NCBI GenBank assembly: GCA_028718845.1
Contig: JAQULA010000018.1
Coordinates: 1-15,074 of the forward strand
Direction: 5' to 3'
Length of the DNA stretch: 15,074 nt
DNA from: Candidatus Omnitrophota bacterium
Lineage (GTDB): Bacteria; Omnitrophota; Gorgyraeia; B26-G9
The notes below the pieces were generated by a model, which saw nothing but the letters and a program-made list of their open reading frames with translations, did no database searches and was not told where the DNA came from. Positions 1 to 12,700 of the stretch are shown here, in pieces. The translations under genes were made by a program, and so were the position numbers. Each line of letters begins with the position of its first letter. Position 1 is the stretch's first letter.

Positions 1-716
1 TTTCTGAACAAATAGCGAATCAAGTTAGCCCGGCCGGTCAGCGCGCTGCCGAGTTTGTAGGGATAATACGGAAGGGTAAACACGCCTTGCCATGCCTGGA
101 AACGAATGGTAAACGGGGTCTTTTCTTTGTCTTTGCCAAAATCCTCGCGCTTCATTGCCGCTTCCTGATCCACGCCGATCGACTCTGGCTCTTCAATCAG
201 ATATTCGCCCTTATAGGTGCCATCAACGATACGCCGGATACCATAAGGATTCTTTATCAGGACCGCAAGAATTTCCCGGAACCGCATCTGTTTTAAGCGA
301 TCGTACTCGGCAGGGAATTCGCCGTTGGGATCGATATCGTCCAAATAGCCCTGAACGATAGGATCAAACGCGGCTTTAATACTTTCTTCAATAACGTAAA
401 AATCAATCGCCGACGGAATCCGCTCATTCCGTTCAAGCTTTGCGATAAGATCATTAAGAATGGCTTTGAATTGCTTAACTTTCAATATGCCAAGACGGCC
501 GTTTTTATCGAGAAGATTTTTTACAATAGACGCAATCGGCGGAGTTAACTGCGCGTCAAAATCATCTTTAGAATCAGGAAGTTTTTGGGAAAGCACATCA
601 CATAACGGTTTTATTGCTTGGTCAGCAGATTCTTTGGCCTGAATCAAATTTTTAAACACTTGCTGACTCTGAACATCCTGAACGAATTCAGCCGCAACTG
701 TTTGAGCAACACTTTC
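1..716 (-). other. Helical tail continuing beyond the window
   Basis: Residues about 4787-5024. Mostly helical: the half copy of the U repeat, PLCDVLSQKLPD (with the last cysteine, 600-602), PIASIVKNLLDKNGRLG, KQFKAILNDLIAKLERNE, IEESIKAAFDPIVQGYLDDID, and KQMRFREILAVLIKNPYG. Strands with GEYLIEEPES follow. The last residues (FQAWQGVFTLPYYPYKLG, LTGRANLIRYLF) are aromatic and could begin a new domain or membrane-associated region. No family is recognised, and the frame is still open at base 3. Confidence 0.55.
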
Positions 717-3700
717 TTCAATCTTCGCGCTAATAAGCAGGTCGGATAGTTTTGCTACGTCCAGCGGGTTGTTCTGAATTTCTTGTACAAAATCTGCCGC
801 TAATTCTCGGGCTCGTTTCTCTTCAACTCCTTTGTCGATAAGAAGCGCAACTATAGAAGCCATTGCATCTGACACCGCCGCTTCAAACTTCTCCTCTGCA
901 GCTACCGCCGGCTCAGCCACATCACGTATCTCCCCTAACTCAGCCTTCACCTGCTGTCTGGTTTCCGCTGAACGCGGCGGAGCACGCAATAGATTACCAG
1001 AGCCGAAAAGCGTGTTCAGTATCTTATACTCGATATTTTGATCTTTTAGGAATTTTTTGGCCTCATCCAAAGTTTCAAATGGTTTATCCGTTGCCGCTTT
1101 GACGAAATTATCCGCTACCGTATTCGCGATATTTTCATCGACTCCGGCGCTTCTGAACATTTTCGCCAATTCTTCAGCACTCATCCGATTAAGCTGCTGC
1201 AGCCGAAGGTTAGTATCGTCATAGAAATCCGGCACGGAATCGGCTACAACAATGGCTTCTTTAACTTTTCCCCGAGCAACGGCTTCCATCCCTTTTGCAC
1301 CAAGAAACGTCTCTACTTCGTCTGCATTCATGAAACTCTTGGTCCGCTGGCGGTAATTAATGACTTCCCTCGCGAATGTTTCCGCATCCGATTCGGATTC
1401 GACTGCTTTCACATCGAGGAATAAGCGCTTAAGCTCTTCTTCGCTCATACGATTGATATTATTCTTGCCTTTTTTATTATAGAACTCCTCGGCTTTTTTC
1501 TTCCACTTATTCATACTGTTGCGGCTGAATGCCCACAAAGCTAACCCAACGGCAACCGGGAAAGCCCACCACCAAATGTAAAAATCCGTGAATGGGATAT
1601 TGATACTGTAAGTAATAATCTTTCCTAATTTAAACTTCAACCCATTGGGTTCAATCTTCGTTTCGGCAAAGGTTCCGTTTTCTTTCAATATTTTAATTGT
1701 AATGCCTTGATCACCTTCACTGTCATCTTTTTCTTTTTGCTTATTGGCTTCTTCAAGCATGGAATCAAATACTTGTTCCGATCCGACTTTCTTACCAATA
1801 ATGTCAATATTCAGTTTTCCCGCCTGTTTCGCGACAACGTCACGGAGTTGACTGAAAATATTATTACGGATTTTATCAAAATACAGCCACCATAACGACC
1901 GGGTAAAACCTTCCGGGACTGCTTTTTGCGAGAAATGTTCTTTCTGCGATAAGCCGATCGATTGATGCATATTCACTGCCTTGACCAATGGACGGCCGTT
2001 GTTCAACAATAACGCGTTCTGAGAAGAAAACCACCCTTGGCCTGTTTCCCCGATAAAATCAGTAAGCACAAAGGTATAACCGTCTTCCGATGTAACCATG
2101 TGATGCCGCTGGTACGGCCGCCAATTTTCAATATTCGCCTTACTGAGTTTCTCGATTATTTCATCTTCTGTGTGCGAAGTATCATCGCGGAACGTGGCAA
2201 CCAGGTTTTGACGTTCGTCGAAATAATCGATTCTCCAGCGCGGGTCTTCACCCATCATTTTTTTGGAAATCTGGAACTTTATCCGGCCATCCGGATAGTA
2301 CAGCGTACGGGTTAACGCCAGTTTATCTTTACTCGTATCTTTCATGTCGTAAACCATGGTTCCGTCCGGCAACAACACCAGCGTATCGGTGGTCGCCAGC
2401 GGCGTCTGGACCGACTTGTACGCGTTCAACTCCTGTTCTGTTGTGATATCGCCCTCCATCAACCGGTGATCAAACATAAAGGTATTACTGCCCTGCGATA
2501 ACCCTATATTCTTTTCTCTTAAATAATTGAGGTACGTAATAAACTGTTTATCCAGCTCTATCGATTTAATGGTTTTCGCTTTACCCAACGGATTATATTC
2601 CTGGTTAACATAACCGTTGAAAATGATCTCCAGATGTCCTTTATTGTTCTTGATTTCCATCCACATTTGCAGGATTTTCGGCCGCGCAGACGTGGGAACA
2701 ACTCCGGTTTTCGGTTCAACGACGATCGTCGCTTGATGCTTTTTCAATCCGTTCAACAGCATATCAATGATTTTTGCATCCGTTGGGTTCTCCGGGTCCA
2801 GAGACAGGAAAAGATCCTCTTTATCAAGCTTCAGCTCTTTCCCGGCTTTAATAACCTCTTCTTCACTGGTAAATTCCTGGCCCAGGATAAAATACTGTTG
2901 GATAAACACGTCGACAATCTTTGTTGCCCTAACTTCATCCTTTACCTTGTCATTAACCAATGCCACCATCTCTTTCCGCGGTAAAGGGATTCGGAACAAT
3001 TGCCAAAAATCTTCAAATTTCTTTTCCAAATCCTGCCCCAGCAATCTGAGCTTGTTTTCCTGCTCAGCTTTGCTCATCTTTCCCTGCTCGGCTTGTTTAC
3101 GCCGCTTAATCGACTCCTGTTTATCTTCCGGAACCATGGTCTTGACAACCGCGTAATCAACCGATCCGGTATGGAAATCCAGGTTCACCGCTTTTGAATA
3201 GTTAAACAATGTCCAGCCTTCCTCGGTCAAAAACGCGGTCGTAATATCGGCAATACCGAATTTTCCATACTTATGTTCATACTTTGCTACCAATTTCATC
3301 AATTCTTTGAATTCTTTTTTCTCGTTCCAATACCCCCAGGTATGGTTCAGCACGCGGCCAAGGTTGTCTTTGGTTTTGCGGTAATGGACATCCGCTTTGG
3401 TAGATAACGACTTGCCATTCTTGGCCACTGTCGAGTTCCAGTACTCAACCGCCTCATACTGGATATTCCCGGCCGGACTCAGGTATTTATCAATCGATGT
3501 ATCGCCGTCTTCTTTAAACGGCACCAACCAGGAATAGCTTATGCTTTTCCCAAACAATCCGCTGCAGATTTGCGCGATATGCCGTTTAATATTCTTCTCC
3601 GATTCTTCTCTCTCTTTTAGATCCAAGCCCCGCAGATTTTTCGAAAAGGAATCCGCATTGTGGCTATAAATTTCTTCTGCCAGATCGGCCGGAGTAATAT

Positions 3701-6700
3701 ATTGCGCCTTGTTGTTATAATTATTCGCCTGCGTTTTAACCGCCGAGGCCAAACTTTCCGCTATCTTATCTTCTCCTCCATTGGCGCTTAACCACTGCTC
3801 AAATTCACCGCGTTCTTGGTCGGTACGCAGCCGGCCACGATAAGTTCCAATGGCGGTTTTTACGTTTGTTTGCGACGTTAGGCTTTTGAGCAGTTCCTCA
3901 CGCGGTTGATAGAAAAATGCCTCGCCGCGATTGGATACGCTGATCAGGTCGAGATCGGAATCTTCATAATAGGAGAATGACATGATTTCGCGTTTAAAAA
4001 AGTCATAACGCGGCACGGATAAAATTTGCGCGATATCCTGTTTTGCCAATCCGCTTAAGCCGTATCTAGCCCGCTGGGCATAAATTTTCTCTGCCAAATC
4101 AGCCAAGGTAACCTGTGCCACATCGAAATCAACTAAGGCTTGTTTCAACCCCTGAGCGACGCTCTTGCTGCCGTTACAGGCGCCCAGGCGTTTATTAAGT
4201 TCCGCGCGTTGTTCGGATGTAAGTCGGCCCTGATAAACAGAGATCTTTTCTTCCATCGTGTCGGAGCCGGTGCTCTTCAGAGTTGTCAGAAAAGCCTTAT
4301 CAAGCGGTTGCTGGTCGGAGAACTGCCCGTCGAAAACAATAACGATACGGCCGCGGTTGTCTTTCACTTCCTGGTAATCCAGAGCGCGTTTCGTCTGGTG
4401 CATATGGAAAACCACATTTCCACTCTCATCGATGAATTTCTTCCCTTCTTTATCGAACGGAACGATCTGAGACTCGGTAACCACCGGAGCCCCTTCTCCA
4501 AAATCCCAGTCGATATGGAAAGATGAATACTTAGTTAGAATCTGATTAACCCTGGCTTCGAAATCTTTTTGCCCGATCGCGGCTTCGACATCGGCGCAAA
4601 TAAGCTGGCGATGAAAACGGCCTTTGAAATATTTCTGTAATTCTTTTTCGATAGCAGCCGCACGCTGTTTACTGTCGCGCGTACTATTCACGGCGCCGAT
4701 AACACCCGCGGTTGCGGCATCGACATTGACCACGTCTCTCTTGGTCCCGCTTTCTTCATCGTGGAAATAGCTCCGGCTGTTATAGGCAATCCCCAGAGCC
4801 CCGTAATTTCTCCGGTCGCCCCAGTCATAGTTCATCTTCGTAACCCAAACCCACTTAAACACTTTTACGCTCTTGTTGTTTATTATTTCATCGGTTTCAT
4901 AACCTTCATATTTGTACTGGACTCGCCCTTTGTTATCCTTTATCCCGGCCCACAACAGTTTGGACTTGGTATTATAGATCATGGCCTTGATATAGCCTAA
5001 ATCATTCAGGTAATCGGTTTTCATCCCGGCTTTTCGCACGTCATATTCATCAGCATTAAATTTTTCCAGAATCGATAATGCCAGTGCTTTATTTTTCGCC
5101 TGATCAAAGTCCGGACTAACCCCGTTTTCAAGATTACTGTCATAACGATAGGTTGCACCGATCGTAGCGATGTCATATTTGCCCAGAAGCTCCATTGCAG
5201 TTTGTATCTCTTGTCCCATCTGAGCATTGTTCTTACCCAGTTTCTGCCAGCTAAGAGACATATTGTCGGCAATGAAGTTAAACAATTTCTGATCATAATC
5301 GTAATAGAACCGGGTTACGGTCTTCCGCACAAATTTACCGTTTTCTTCTTTGCCATCATAGGCAAACAACACCCGGCCATGGGAGTCTTTCTGTTCTTCC
5401 CAGACCAGTTTGGTTTCTTCATTTTTCAAACGGATCAGCATTTCTCCGTTCTGATTGAAATAACGGTTAAAAATCCCGCTCACGCCAGATCTGATTTCCT
5501 GCATCACTGATGATGCTACCGGATTAGCTTCCGGCATTCCGGTTTTCGGATCGATTAAATACGTCTCGCCGACCAGGGCAAATCCCAGTTTGCCCAATTT
5601 TTCCATATCATTAAGCGCTGAGCTCTTAAGTCCAAGGTTACCGATGCGCTTCGGATTGTCCTGGTAACTATAGTAATAGTTCGTTGCCTTGACTCGCCCA
5701 AAGGTCCCTTTAACATTATCCCAATCATACACCGTGACCGGCCGGCCAAAGTTGTCCTTGATCTCTTCCCAGGTCAACTGCTGTTTCATACGAACCATCT
5801 GCACGGAGATATTGCCTTCGGGAGTAAAATAATCACTGACTTTTGTCCCATCACTTCCCGGGACAACATTATTCAAGAATGAGAAAGCCAGCGGTTCGGT
5901 TTCTTTATTATCCTTGGCGTCATAAAGATAGGTAAACCCGACCATGGCAATATTGCGGCGGCCAAGTTCGTCCATTACCGCTTCTATATCGATATTTTTC
6001 TGTTTTGCCAGTTTCGCTTTCCATGCGTCAAGTTCTTTAGCCAATTCCGGATGTGCCGCCTTAAAAGCTTTAAAATCCTGTGAACTGTAAAAATAATAAG
6101 TCTTCTGATTTCTTTTAAAATCACCTTTAACAAACTTGCCGTCATATTTAATTCTGATCCTGCCGGCGCTGTCAATCTGTTCCTGCCACTCCAACCCATT
6201 CGTAACATTTTTCATCTCAACCAGAACATCACCCATGCTATCGATGTACATACCGCGCTGACGGGTAATTCCCTGGATATCGGTATAATTTTCTTTTTTC
6301 AGCTCTTTGATATGAGAAACCGTCATTAATTCCGCTTCTTTGCCGGTTTTCGAATCGTAGATATAGGTCGCGCCGATCAGCCCTACGCCGATTTTCCCGT
6401 AGCGGTTGAATGCCTCTTTAAAACTTTCGCTATTGATATCCCAGCCAAGGTCTGTATATTTTTTGATGAGCTCCTCATACAACGCCGGGTTTTCTTTGGC
6501 AAACGCCTGCAGCTGCTGAGTTCCGTAGAAGAAGCGCGAGACCTGGGCTCTTTCAAAATTTATCGTGTTCGAAGGAAGTTTTCCCTTATAGCGGATAATC
6601 GTCCGGCCCAGATTATCGATAACATCCTGCTGGGTTACGTGCTGATCAGCGGTAGTCTGCTGCACCAGAATATTACCCTGGTTATCGACGTAATCGCCTT

Positions 6701-9700
6701 TGCCTTCATGAAATTGTCTCAGGAATGAATACGCCACCAACCCGCCGCGCTGCTGGGTCTGCTCATTGTAGGTAAATGTCTCCCCGACCATAGCCACGCC
6801 GTATAACCCCAGGATCCTCATATCCTGTTCAAACTGCGGAGCGATTCCGTATTCCGCGTCAAAACGGTTGTCATAGGTATAATAGAACAGCGTTTCTTTT
6901 TCGCGGGTAAACTTACCGGAACGCGTATCGAACCTTCCGCTGTATTTCACCTGTACGCGGCCATTACTGTCGATCACCTGCTCGGTAACATCGACTTTTT
7001 GCACATCTTTACTTAATACCAGAACATTTCCGTCTTTGCGGATATATCTGCCGGCAGCATCCGGACGCACTGTTGACAACGCGATTAATTCCGCCGGCCG
7101 CTGGCTGGCATCATCATAGGAGAATGTCGCTCCCACCATGGCCACATCAACCTTGCCCCAATGATTCATCGCATTGCGGAAATCGGTTGATTCGATATCA
7201 ATCCCGAGGCCGGCAAATTCTTTTTTGAGATTATCATATAAAGCCGGATTCTTTTGTTTAAACGCTTCCAGCTGCTGCGTGCTGTACAACGAATAGGAAA
7301 CTTTCTCACGCACAAAAGTATTGCCTTCCATATGACCATAGAAATCGACGATCTTCCGTCCCTGTTTATCGATAAGCTGCTGCAGAACCAGTTTCTGCTT
7401 CGGAATGGACATCTGCAATAAGATATTGCCGTCTTCGTCGAAATAATTGCCGTTCTTGAACGGCCGCAGCGAAGACCTGCCGACCGGCTCATCGCTCACG
7501 CGTTTACCCACACCGGTACGCGGGTCAACTTCATACAAATAGGTTTCCCCGACCATCGCTTTCCCGCGCAACCCCAGGATACGCATAATTTCCGCCTTGT
7601 CCCGGCCAAGATTATGTTCCCGGGCAAAACGGTCTTCATATTCGTAATAGAACGAGCTCTCTTTTTCCACGACAAAACGAAAGCCATTATCCCTCACATC
7701 GACATCATAAGGATTACCGCGGCCGGTCCGCGAAGGAATTACTTTAAGGTAACTCGGTTTTCCGGTAGTATCCTTTACCAGTTTGCCGTCATATTTCTTG
7801 ATCAGCCGACCGTAATTATCCCTGACTTCGACATTGGTCTTACCGCGCTCGCGGTCGAACACCATCTTTGTCGACCATTTGGATTCCGGATTGTAATTCA
7901 GGGTCTTTGACTCGATTACCGGCTTGGCTTCATCCCAGCGCGGTTTGTCCGCCGTACCGGTATTAATATAGGTTGTGCTTTTTTGTTCATGCCCAAACTC
8001 ATCAAACTCGACTTTGGTCACATACTTTTCGTCAAAAGTAAGGATCGGCAGTTCATGGCTCTTATACACTTCATAACGCACTGCTCCGGAAGCCGGATCC
8101 GTTACCTTTTTGATCAACATCCGGTGTATGGCCTTGGTCACCGGATCGACGTCGGTTTCATCATTGACCACAGTCTGAGTAGATTCCAATACTTGATTTT
8201 CGTCAAACACCGCATTCGTATCTATTGTCCCGCTCTTATTGACATACACATGGCTTGCGATTTCTTCGTCGTTTTCATTATATTCTATGACCGTAACTTT
8301 ATCTTTCGTAATTACCTTGGACAACAAGCCGTAAGCATAAACTCGGGTTTCCCTTTCCCCGGTCCGAAGATTCTCTATATCATGATCAACATATTCCTTA
8401 TGATGAGGGAAGATCAACGTTACGGTTACATTCGCATATTCTTTTTTATCGCTGCCCGTGTATTTCTTGAGTGTATACACCCAACGATCATTCATTATCT
8501 TTTCCACTTTTTCCACGGTAAAATCAGGATCGCCGGCGGCAATCTTTTTCCTGACCTCATTCATAAAATCCCGCAAAGGATCTTTGCCCTCACCTCCGGA
8601 CAATATCTCAATCAGCCGTCCGCTCCGCTGGTCGGTGATAATCACTCCGCCTTTTTCCATGAGCTGAAACTGTTTGTCCGCGTTTTCTTTTTCCTTTTCC
8701 CGCTTCTCGCGTTCAAGGGCAAGCGCCTTGGCCGGAGCGATCAGGGTAACGGTAATTACGGATCTTTTTGCAGCGTCATAATATTGATAAACCCCTTTAA
8801 AAATATCCACGCTGATCAATTTGTCCTTGCCGAATAAAGGCAGCTGTCGTTTAAAATCGCTGAGCTGTTTTTGTTCCTCCGCTGAAAGCCCTTCTTTCCC
8901 GGCTTTTTTCGCCTCCAATTTCGAGATTTGTTCTTCCATAAACTGCTTTCGCGACAGGCTGCTCAGGCGTATCCATCCTGCATAATAAGGATGTTTCGCC
9001 TTTGCTTTCTGCAGCGCCGGTTCATCCGTGTCGGGATCCCAGTCCCCGGCTGATTTTCTTCGCAAAAGATTAAGTATTTCATCAAGTGCGGCATTATCTT
9101 CCTTGGAATTTGCGGAAATGATATTTGCCTTGTCATAAGCGGCTACTTTATCCTGGATATCCGTCAATTTTTCATTCAACTGCCGCTCCTGGGCCGGATC
9201 CCAGTTTTTCGGGTCCGCTTTCTGTCTCAGCAATCCGTCGATTTCGCCTTTTAATTTATAGATCTCGGCCTCGGCCAGAGAATATTCTTCAATCTTCGCC
9301 GAAACCACTTTCATGCCCTTTAGATCGAACGGATTGACGTCATTCTCCGCCAAAACCAGCCAGAGTGCGTTCATACTGCCGATCGAACGGGTTTCAACCG
9401 CTTCCCCGGTAACCATACCCTTTTCATTCTTGCAGTTATACCGCGGGAGCTGGTCCGGTGAATCCATACTCGATCTGGTAAAGCCGGGCAACACGGCGCC
9501 CAGCCCGGTTTTGGCCTCATCGCCTTCTTTTCCGAGTTTAGTGTCCACGGCAATACTGTTGATACCGTTAATACCCTTGGCCTGATCCCCCAGTAAAAGT
9601 TCGGCGGCGGCATCACGTTCCCGCTTCGCCCCGGCGACATCAGGCACAGCCGCATTCTCATAATAATTTGCCAGCGTTTTATGCGCCTTGATCACATGGC

Positions 9701-12700
9701 CGGTCATTTCCGCGGAAACCACCGCTTCCCGTTCGCCCCGGCCCTGCTGATCGGTGAAATCATAGCCCGTAACCCGGATCGGTTTTTCTCCATCAACAGG
9801 GATGTGGTCGACCGTTACCTTGGCCTTTGCCTCAAGGTTGTCTATAATCTTCTTCGCCGCGTCATTGGATCCGAACGCATAGGTCCCGTTTATCCGCAGA
9901 TTATTCAGGATCTCCGGCCCGATAACAACAATCGCCAGGGCATTGGCGTCCGTTGCATAGGTGCGGTCAACTTCCCAACCCCCGGTCTTCTCATTAAGAA
10001 CCATGCCGCGATTAAAGAATCCCTGCTGGTCGTAACCTCCGGGGGCAATCAACCATTTCAGGAGCCCTTCCGCGGCATCCCGGTATTTTGATTCTCCGGT
10101 CAGGTCGTACATCATGGACAGGTATCCGTAGGAAACGATATTTTCTTCCGTCGATTTCCGGTTCAACTCTGCCGGCCCATGCCGGATGCCGCCGTCCTTG
10201 TCCTGCAATCTGACGATGAAATCCGCCAATTGCCGGGCCTGTTTAAGATAATCCTGCGCCGGGCCGGATAACGCCTTATGAAACGCCTTAAGTTTTGTTG
10301 TCCTCAGCCCGAAGAACCCGAATTGCGCCTCCCCTCGGCCTTCAAAAATATCACTAAGCCTGCCGCTCCGCTTAAACGCGTCTAAAGCCTTGTTTCGGTC
10401 GGCCAATTGTTCGCTCAATACTGCTTGCCAGGCAGCTTGACCGGCTTTATCACGCATAATCCCCTGGACCAGGGCGGCGCCGACCCAGGCATTGGGCCCG
10501 GCATGGACAAGAAATTCGGCTACCGGTTTTTCCGTTGCCTTAGGCAACCGGGAGATATCAATGGCGTTATATATTCCGCCGTTATATCTGCCTTTATCAT
10601 CCTGCTGATATAGCCAGCGATTATCTAAAAAATACTTGAGCATGACATTCGATTGTTCTTCCTGTCCTGCCGAAGCAAGCCCCAGGGATTCCAACGCCAT
10701 GTCATAGGTAAACGCCCAGTCTATTTTATTCGCATCCGTCTTCGGAGCATACATGTAACTGGGGGTTATCCCGGTAATCGGATGGCGGAGATTCAATACT
10801 CCGGATAAAATTTTTCCGATCAATTCATTGGAATTGGCTATTTTTAACACCAGTTTTTCCAATGAATCAAGGATGGCCCCGGCATCAAATCCCTTTTTCT
10901 CGATCCGGCCGCCGCCCTCTCCCATAACCGCCATGAACTGGTCGAACTTTTCGACGTCTTTTTTCAAACGCTCCAGATTGCTCTCATATCCCTTATCTCC
11001 CAGGAACACGATGCCGCCGGTGTCCGCGTTAACGTAGTACACCCGGCGCACGGGCTGACCTTTATCCCCTTCGATCGTAACATCCCCGAGCGGCACCAAA
11101 TTCAGCTTAAGGAACTGGTCTTCGGTATACGGGGTAACCTTGTCCAGCCACCATTTCTTACTGAAAATATTGTTGCTGGACTCGACTTCGAACGCGAATG
11201 ATCCGGCGTGTTTGGTAAACGCCTGAGAATTCTTGAGTTCAAAATAACTCATGATCGGGAAGCCAAGGAAGTTGATATTGATAGCGCGGCGTTTCGGCAG
11301 TGTCGAGTCATATTGAAAAACCTTTTTGTCGCTGGACAAAGACGCTAAGGTGTTGATAACACTTTGGGCATTAATCGTCACCCCAAAGAAATTCATGTAA
11401 TTTTCCCAGAAATTTCCCCATCCCTCGCGGAACGCCTGCATATTAACCCCGCCGCCGAGCATCGGCTTTCCTATCGCCGCTCCCAGCACGGCCATGATAT
11501 TGACATCGCCGGTCAGACTGAAATAGCGCGTTGCCAGGATATTACGCAAGGCATCGGTCTTTTGTATACCTTCGGTGTCCAGACGGGTCAGGTTATCCAT
11601 TAATCCGATAATGAACATGGCCACGGAATAATTCTTCTGGCCCTGGACATAGGCGACAAAACTCTTGCTCGATTCATCGGTCATGGCCATGTTCAGCCAA
11701 AGATGAAGATCGGATTTCGGGTTATCCCTCTGTTCCTGAAGATATTTCCCGAAAGCAATCCCGGCCGGACTGGATTTATTTATGCTTAGATTGCCGTTCT
11801 TATCCTCGGTAACAAAACTGCTGAACGGGATATTTTTCCCGGCATCCGTGCGGGAAAATAAATAACCGGCGATAAAGGTCTCTACCGTATCCTTGCCTAT
11901 CGGGCCCTGCATCTTAGCCCCCGTCGGTATGCTGGCACGGGTAAACAGCATATCGAAAATGATCCGCAAACCGGCCTGCGCCGCCGGCTTCGCTAAAAGG
12001 TTAAAAATTCCGGTGGTAGCATAGCCGCCCATTAAATTGACCGGGATCATGACCGCTTCAAAAATCATGCGCGCTTTCAACAGCTTCTGTTGCTTATAGG
12101 CATTCTCCACGGCAATCTTATGCATCTGCTGGCCGAGTATCGTGCCCATGATCTGCTTATTCAGCGCGTTCTTCCCGAACCAGATAATATCCTTTTCCGA
12201 CCAGTCTTCCTCTTTCGACACTCTTTGAGAGACTTCGGCATCGCCTTCCTCTCCCAGGGCAATCACGTCATGGCTGGTACGCGCGTTGACCTCGACAAGC
12301 CGGGCCTGGCGGTTATAGGCAAGAAAATGCATGCGGCGGAAGGTTATGTTTCCGTTTTTATCCTTGTAAAAGTAATAAACCCGGTCAAAACCTTTTCCAT
12401 CCGGCCCTAAGTCCGAAAGCTTTACGGTTTTCCCTTTTTCATCTCTGACCGTTATCTCTTTGCCATACTCCTTGTTCAGGTTATCGCTCTGGATATAGGT
12501 CCGCACCTGGACCGGACTGCCGTTTTTCTGCATCATTACCGCGCCGATATACGGGCTTCTGCCCTGCAAAGGTTTTTCCGGCATGGCCCCGAACGCGTTT
12601 TCCACCTTGTCCTTGGGAGCGGCCAGGCCCATCGGGAAAATGCCGCTGTTGCCTTCCTTGACCAGCCTATATTGAGTATCGACGTCGAGATTGCCCAGTA

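Noticed and set aside
3..120. Start of a glycan synthase or other membrane enzyme at the downstream edge (aromatic segment with PYYPYKLG)
   Set aside because: Too few residues remain in the window to judge, and no family motif can be seen.
4842..7658. A CRISPR array or nucleotide-level satellite repeat
   Set aside because: The repetition is visible at protein level; codons and unit lengths differ between copies, and there are no short identical repeats separated by uniform spacers.
7983..8837. A 284-codon open frame on the plus strand, the longest stop-bounded frame in the window
   Set aside because: It lies wholly antisense to the giant frame. Its translation is rich in Phe, Ile and His with no recognisable domain, as expected for the complement of a Lys/Glu/Asn/Asp-rich coding strand.
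9371..9661. Short minus-strand open frames such as this one, and those at 13744-14049, 7166-7492 and 5021-5296
   Set aside because: All are out of phase with the giant frame and overlap its recognisable domains (toroid, LysM, repeats). Their translations are rich in Arg, Ser and Trp, typical of shifted frames.
11943..12068. A second definite transmembrane hairpin
   Set aside because: The stretch carries Glu, Asn, Lys, Arg and Asp within or between its apolar runs. It is listed only as a doubtful hydrophobic helix.
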